Shown piece by piece: positions 7,728 to 10,746 of a stretch of DNA of 10,746 bases (the stretch's first letter is position 1; each line of letters opens with the position of its first letter). Under the pieces are notes generated by a model. It was not told the DNA's origin and did not search any database. It worked only from the letters and a program-made list of their open reading frames with translations. The DNA comes from NZWG01 sp964478995 (GTDB taxonomy: Bacteria; Fidelibacterota; Marinisomatia; Marinisomatales; UBA1611), in assembly GCA_964478995.1 (NCBI GenBank), contig CAYZJY010000067.1:1-10746 (forward strand), read 5' to 3'. The position numbers were made by a program, and so were the translations under genes.

Positions 7728-7787
7728 ATTGTATTGGCGACCTTAACTACTAAATGTACGTTATAAATTACTTTTCGTTTTAAAAGC
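7728..7787 (-). promoter_or_regulatory. Probable gltX-glnS promoter region
   Basis: This 60-base AT-rich stretch lies between the leftward terminator and the gltX ATG, so a gltX promoter is expected here. On the minus strand a TTTATAAC box about 35 bases before the ATG could serve as a -10 element, but no convincing -35 is visible. The assignment rests mainly on position. Confidence 0.3.
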
Positions 7788-7810
7788 AAAAAAGCCTCTT
7801 ATGAGAGGCT
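7788..7810 (-). terminator. Rho-independent terminator (leftward)
   Basis: On the minus strand AGCCTCT-CATA-AGAGGCT forms a perfect 7-bp stem with a 4-base loop, followed directly by six T residues (AAAAAA at 7788-7793 on the plus strand). It ends transcripts coming from the HTH-PAS gene and from the structured RNA, and separates them from gltX. On the plus strand the hairpin is followed by a much weaker T run. Confidence 0.88.
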
Positions 7811-7827
7811 CATTAATTTATTTAAGG

Positions 7828-7900
7828 TTAGTATAGGCGCTGGATGCCTACCCACCGCTCTCTTCCCCTTCTAGAGAGGTCTAGATCGGACCTACACTAA
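7828..7900 (-). ncRNA. Unassigned structured RNA element (3' UTR, sRNA or leader)
   Basis: On the minus strand UUAGUGUAGG (7900-7891) pairs with CCUAUACUAA (7837-7828) over 10 bp with a single G-U; on the plus strand the same position would be an A-C mismatch, so the minus strand is the likely RNA. Between the arms are three hairpins: AGGUC/GACCU (7893-7889 with 7881-7877), CUCUCU/AGAGAG (7878-7873 with 7863-7858, 9-base loop) and UAGGC/GCCUA (7850-7846 with 7838-7834). The inner ends of hairpins 1 and 3 compete with the outer stem, so two folds are possible. The 5' arm contains the TAG stop of the HTH-PAS gene, and a terminator follows 17 bases later. It could be a 3'-UTR-derived small RNA, a separate small RNA, or an attenuator-type leader for gltX. 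I recognise no Rfam-type signature. Confidence 0.45.
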
Positions 7901-8610
7901 TTAAAGACTCCTCTTTCATTGATGAAACCATCAATGGGCTTGCAGACCACGATTGCCGTATCATCATCGATGTTCAGGTCCCAGTTCACGCTGAGCATGA
8001 CGTAGTCGCCGGTCTTGCCGTGCTTCCAGCGCTGGATGGCACTGTACCGAGCCTCGGTCAAGGTATGGGATTCTTTCAATTTTTCCTGGACCTTCTTCAG
8101 GTGTGACAGTTCATCGGGATGGATCCACTCTTCCTCATCATAGCGACATCCCACCAGTTGATCAGCGTCATATCCCAGGATCGCCTCACATCTTCCGTCC
8201 GCTTGCGTTATGATACCATCGGAAACGCGGCCGCATATCAACAATGAATCCGCCACGATCTTATCCAACAAACTCCCAGAACTGGATGATGTCTTGACCT
8301 GAACCGCCTCAGCCCGCAATAATTCGTTCTCTTGCTTCAAGGAAACGTTTTCCCGCATGAGATAGTCTATGACCGTTTTTGATTCATCCTGTACTGTGCT
8401 GATCTCCATCGGGGACATGGTATCTTTTGATTTTTCCATTATGATGTTCTCTTTAGATAGTTTTAGTAGATGCTTGGGTGGAATTTTATCCTTGGCGATC
8501 CAGATGCTCAGGGCCTGAGGTGAGACACCAAAGAACTGAGCAGCATCCCGCTTTCGCCTGAACGATTTTTGAAGCATGAGTTTTTTAATTATTTCTGAAG
8601 CATTTTCCAT
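7897..8610 (-). CDS. HTH (phage CI-type)-coiled coil-PAS regulator
   Basis: The 237-residue protein has three visible parts. Residues about 5-52 form a helix-turn-helix like that of phage CI-type repressors (RKRDAAQFFGVSPQALSIWI, then the basic IPPKHLLKLSKE). Residues about 73-106 are a likely coiled coil with Leu/Ile heptads (YLMRENVSLKQENELLRAEA), suited to dimerisation. Residues about 118-232 are a PAS domain: LLICGRVSDGIITQADGRCE, then LGYDADQLVG at 145-154, WIHPDEL at 162-168, and a terminal strand TAIVVCKPIDG. No enzymatic output domain follows, so it is likely a one-component DNA-binding sensor in the cytoplasm. The ligand is not apparent; Cys126, Cys141 and Cys155 lie in the PAS. The start has no Shine-Dalgarno site, only A/T-rich sequence. 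It is divergent from an envelope operon across 121 bases, the arrangement typical of a local regulator and its target (inference). Confidence 0.82.
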   Translation of the reverse strand: MENASEIIKKLMLQKSFRRKRDAAQFFGVSPQALSIWIAKDKIPPKHLLKLSKENIIMEKSKDTMSPMEISTVQDESKTVIDYLMRENVSLKQENELLRAEAVQVKTSSSSGSLLDKIVADSLLICGRVSDGIITQADGRCEAILGYDADQLVGCRYDEEEWIHPDELSHLKKVQEKLKESHTLTEARYSAIQRWKHGKTGDYVMLSVNWDLNIDDDTAIVVCKPIDGFINERGVFN

Positions 8611-8731
8611 TAAATTTTTACTTTTTTATTATTTTTTATCAATTTTTTCTTTTTATTAAATAAATGTTAAATGTAAATTAAGTAAATATTAATTAATTAA
8701 CAATAATAATTTTACACAGAAATGAGGAAAC
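8611..8731. promoter_or_regulatory. Divergent AT-rich promoter/operator region
   Basis: This 121-base gap is almost entirely A/T and separates the HTH-PAS gene from the plus-strand envelope operon. It holds two adjacent copies of TAAATGT (8661-8667 and 8668-8674), related TAAAT/GTAAAT units to about 8687, a 12-base palindrome TTAATTAATTAA (8689-8700), and an outer GTTAA...TTAAC pair (8666-8670 with 8697-8701). TAATAATTTTAC at about 8704-8715 could hold the -10 of the rightward promoter. In so AT-rich a sequence short repeats may be fortuitous. The GAGG at 8724-8727 is the RBS of the rightward gene. Confidence 0.45.
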
Positions 8732-10210
8732 ATGATGACGACCTTGAATAGATATCTAGCACTGATCTTTTTGACTGCTTCTTTGGTGGCGCAGGATGGT
8801 ACCATCCTCCCTGGCCAAAAGTCAGCAATAATTTCCCTGGCTCAATCTGGTGGATACTCTGCCAAGGACCTGGAGACATATCTGCTTCAATCATATGGGA
8901 AAAATATTGCCACCCTCACCCGAACCGAGGGAGCGGAGGTGATCATGGCTCTACAGGCCGGTATCGAGGTGAAGCGGACCCCTACAGATACAAAGAAGGA
9001 CCTGGAGATAGCGTCTCTGCTGGAGCCTGGCATGAAGAAACTCTTTCACCTGCGCGACGGAACCATTCGGGATGGTGAGATCCTCTCCATTGAGAATGAC
9101 CTTGTGGTACTGAAGACGGCTAGCGGTACTTTCAACATTCCCTCAGATCAATTTCTATCAGAGACGGCAGACATCACCAACAAGAAAGGCGAACTGTTCA
9201 AAGGCATCGTTCTCGGTGAGACGACGGAAGAATTCATCATCCGCACAGCCTTTGGAGATGCGATCGTTCAAAAGAGGGACATCCGAACCATGAAACGCTA
9301 CCACGGAGGTGTTTTGGACCGTCAATATGAGGAAAAGAGAAAGTTCTACCAGGGTGCGGCACAACTCATACACATCTTCATGGATCCAACGGCCTTCCCC
9401 CTTGCCGGCAACACGTTCTACCTGAGCGGCCTGTCCGTGGGATATGGCCTCACGGAAAATTTCATGGTCACGACAAAATTCGGTTCAAATTTTAGTGGAG
9501 ATCTGAACTTTCATCCTCGGATGCGGTTCTATCATCGAAAATCAGCGGAGAAAGAGGTTGCCGCGACCTTTGGGTTCGGCCTGCACCGCGCCTACAGCAT
9601 AAATAGTATCATTGCAAAATATTCACATGCCATCAACCTCTACGACTCCGTCAACGATACCACCAAAAGTTTAGAGGATCCTTATTATGATGCTTATGAT
9701 GCCGGCGACGTGGTAAAAACAGATCAGAATGACATGCTCTATGCAGAGGCGTATCTTGTCTTCTCATCCCGCAGTGTCAACCCAACAGGTCGGGGAAAGA
9801 TGGGCTGGTCTGCAGGGGCCAAGGTCAGCAACGCATTTGTCGACCGCGATAATTGGCTCAGGACCCAGATCGACAGCGGTAAGACCACAGTGAGCTGGAG
9901 CGGCGAAGGTAAATACAAGGTTCCGTTCAGGTGCTGGCTCTCATTGGAATACGATCTGAGAACAAATTTAAAATTTGTAGGCTCCGCCTGGATAGATAAC
10001 GGCTACAAGTCATTAAAACTCTCTCAAACCATCCGTGATTATTTTGGGAGTGATGGCACTCCAGCTTTTTCTCTGGACTCGCCCAAGGGCGAAGCCAGCA
10101 TGATCGATTTTGATTTTGGCATGTTATACGCCGTCAACGACAATTTCCGTGTTGGAATACACTTTCAACAGCCTTACATAGATTTTTACTGGGAATTCTT
10201 TGAGTTCTAG
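8732..10210 (+). CDS. Exported protein with N-terminal helical and beta modules and a C-terminal outer-membrane barrel
   Basis: The 492-residue protein begins with a signal peptide (about 1-20, cleavage near SLVA-Q). Residues 24-76 form a small all-helical unit (GQKSAIISLA, then SAKDLETYLLQSYG, then LTRTEGAEVIMALQ) that reads like the short helical domain found in GemA/DUF1018 and some recombinase-associated proteins; here it would be periplasmic. Residues about 90-190 contain two beta-rich repeats with the pattern H-x-RDGTIRDGEILSIENDLVVLKT and GELFKGIVLGETTEEFIIRT, each SH3/Sm-like in style. From about 205 on there are amphipathic strands and the chain ends in EFFEF, with the terminal Phe typical of outer-membrane barrel proteins. 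GAGG is 4 bases before the first ATG and 7 before the second (8735), and either could be used. It is first in a three-gene run. I do not recognise a named family. Confidence 0.78.
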   Translation: MMTTLNRYLALIFLTASLVAQDGTILPGQKSAIISLAQSGGYSAKDLETYLLQSYGKNIATLTRTEGAEVIMALQAGIEVKRTPTDTKKDLEIASLLEPGMKKLFHLRDGTIRDGEILSIENDLVVLKTASGTFNIPSDQFLSETADITNKKGELFKGIVLGETTEEFIIRTAFGDAIVQKRDIRTMKRYHGGVLDRQYEEKRKFYQGAAQLIHIFMDPTAFPLAGNTFYLSGLSVGYGLTENFMVTTKFGSNFSGDLNFHPRMRFYHRKSAEKEVAATFGFGLHRAYSINSIIAKYSHAINLYDSVNDTTKSLEDPYYDAYDAGDVVKTDQNDMLYAEAYLVFSSRSVNPTGRGKMGWSAGAKVSNAFVDRDNWLRTQIDSGKTTVSWSGEGKYKVPFRCWLSLEYDLRTNLKFVGSAWIDNGYKSLKLSQTIRDYFGSDGTPAFSLDSPKGEASMIDFDFGMLYAVNDNFRVGIHFQQPYIDFYWEFFEF

Positions 10211-10233
10211 CTCACTGGATCTGGGAACATCAT

Positions 10234-10704
10234 ATGAATAAGATCCTATCGATCGCCCTGCTCAGCTGTGCCGTGCTGGCGGGCCAGCCTACCTCTAACC
10301 TGCGGGTCGTTCGAGACATTCGGCTTGAGAACCTGAAGCGAGACCACTCGGGTAGGTCCATCCACTTTGTGGATTCAAACTCAAGGTATGGCCAGGGGGT
10401 TCTGCTGGATGTGACAGAGAAGAGTATCATCATTTCCGAGCTTGGGTCACCTGTCTCCTATGACCATTCAGGGATCGATCACGTTTTTGTTGACCCTGAG
10501 ATGAAAGAAATGGCCATGGTAATTGGTCTGGGTGCTCTTGGGGGCCTAGCGGGATATTTGGGGATCATCCTTGGCCATCCAGACCCTGATGCGACCATGA
10601 AAGGAGTCACGTCCACTCTTGGGGCGGGACTGGCGACCCTTGTTGGGTACAGGACGTTTTATAAACCCATTAAGATCGATATATCCGGGAGGGCCCATGG
10701 CTAG
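10234..10704 (+). CDS. Small exported or membrane protein of unknown function
   Basis: The 156-residue protein starts with a signal-peptide-like segment (1-17, KILSIALLSCAVLAG). LLSC at 9-12 is a poor lipobox, so lipidation is possible but unlikely. Residues about 40-85 are beta-rich with an SH3/Sm-like pattern (GQGVLLDVTEKSIIISELGS, then IDHVFVDP), similar in style to the beta units of the upstream gene. Two Gly-rich hydrophobic stretches follow (about 92-114, MAMVIGLGALGGLAGYLGII; about 122-140, with GAGLATLVGY), resembling glycine-zipper membrane segments. GGGA lies about 8 bases before the ATG, 23 bases after the preceding stop, and the 3' end overlaps the next gene by 8 bases, so the three genes are probably one operon. 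I cannot assign a family. Confidence 0.72.
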   Translation: MNKILSIALLSCAVLAGQPTSNLRVVRDIRLENLKRDHSGRSIHFVDSNSRYGQGVLLDVTEKSIIISELGSPVSYDHSGIDHVFVDPEMKEMAMVIGLGALGGLAGYLGIILGHPDPDATMKGVTSTLGAGLATLVGYRTFYKPIKIDISGRAHG

Positions 10705-10746
10705 ACATCTTCTACTCATTCACATGATGACGCTGTCCCTCCTTCT
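10697..10746 (+). CDS. Start of a third exported protein (partial, cut by window edge)
   Basis: An ATG at 10697 opens a frame that remains open to the window end: MARHLLLIHMMTLSLL. It looks like the start of a signal peptide. A strong GGGAGGG lies 4-5 bases upstream, inside the previous gene, and the two frames overlap by 8 bases, which points to translational coupling. Later in-frame Met codons at 10724 and 10727 are alternative starts. Too little is visible for any functional call. Confidence 0.55.
   Translation, partial: MARHLLLIHMMTLSLL

Noticed and set aside
7828..7900. Integron attC site (imperfect palindrome right after a gene stop)
   Set aside because: The ends do not fit the RYYYAAC/GTTRRRY core sites, no second copy or integrase is present, and a terminator follows.
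7828..7900. tRNA or 4.5S SRP RNA
   Set aside because: The cloverleaf-like outline lacks a T-loop TTCRA signature, CCA end and acceptor geometry, and the SRP GGAAG/AGCAG core is missing.
8712..8894. Minus-strand ORFs under the rightward genes (8712-8894, 9158-9373, 10230-10433)
   Set aside because: They are shadows of the plus-strand genes, which have signal peptides and RBSs.
10242..10275. Lipoprotein signal in the 156-residue protein
   Set aside because: LLSC is a weak lipobox (Leu at -2), and an ordinary signal-peptidase site near LAG is equally good.

Overview
The window looks like a chromosomal segment from an uncultured marine bacterium of the FCB group, with Candidatus Marinimicrobia (SAR406) as the best guess. 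The reasons are a predicted secreted Omp28-like protein ending in thrombospondin-type-3 and dockerin-like repeats, several outer-membrane beta-barrel genes with weak or absent Shine-Dalgarno sites, and a bacterial GlnRS next to GluRS. The taxonomic call is an inference, since there is no rRNA or other marker gene here.

Left block (1-7727, all minus strand, roughly 35-40% GC in sampled lines). In transcription order it holds gltX, glnS, a 53-base gap with an 18-base perfect palindrome, a TolB/CsgG-like exported protein, an Omp28-like thioredoxin-fold protein, a TlpA-like thioredoxin and a large DUF6029-like beta-barrel that runs off the left edge. The last four are separated by only 11, 3 and 1 bases and look like one envelope redox/secretion operon.

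The most notable point is in the Omp28-like gene. A simple ORF call gives a 311-residue protein starting at 3073, without a signal peptide, RBS or catalytic motif. The same frame is open upstream through a single TGA (3110-3112) to a good start at 3265 with a signal peptide and an RBS. The TGA falls exactly on the first Cys of the family's CxxC motif, giving U-P-Y-C, and a small hairpin with a G at the start of its loop lies 19 nt downstream. I read it as a candidate secreted selenoprotein. TGA is an ordinary stop elsewhere in the window (glnS).

Middle (7728-7900). This holds an intrinsic terminator pointing left and, just before it, a compact structured RNA of about 73 nt that starts in the stop codon of the next gene. 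I cannot assign it to a known RNA family.

Right block (7897-10746, about 48-63% GC in sampled lines). A minus-strand regulator (phage-CI-type HTH, coiled coil, PAS) is divergent from a plus-strand run of three envelope genes: a two-part protein with an outer-membrane barrel, a small membrane protein, and the start of a third exported protein. They share a very AT-rich 121-base intergenic region with short repeats, so the regulator may control the divergent operon. The composition change at about 7.8 kb is sharp.
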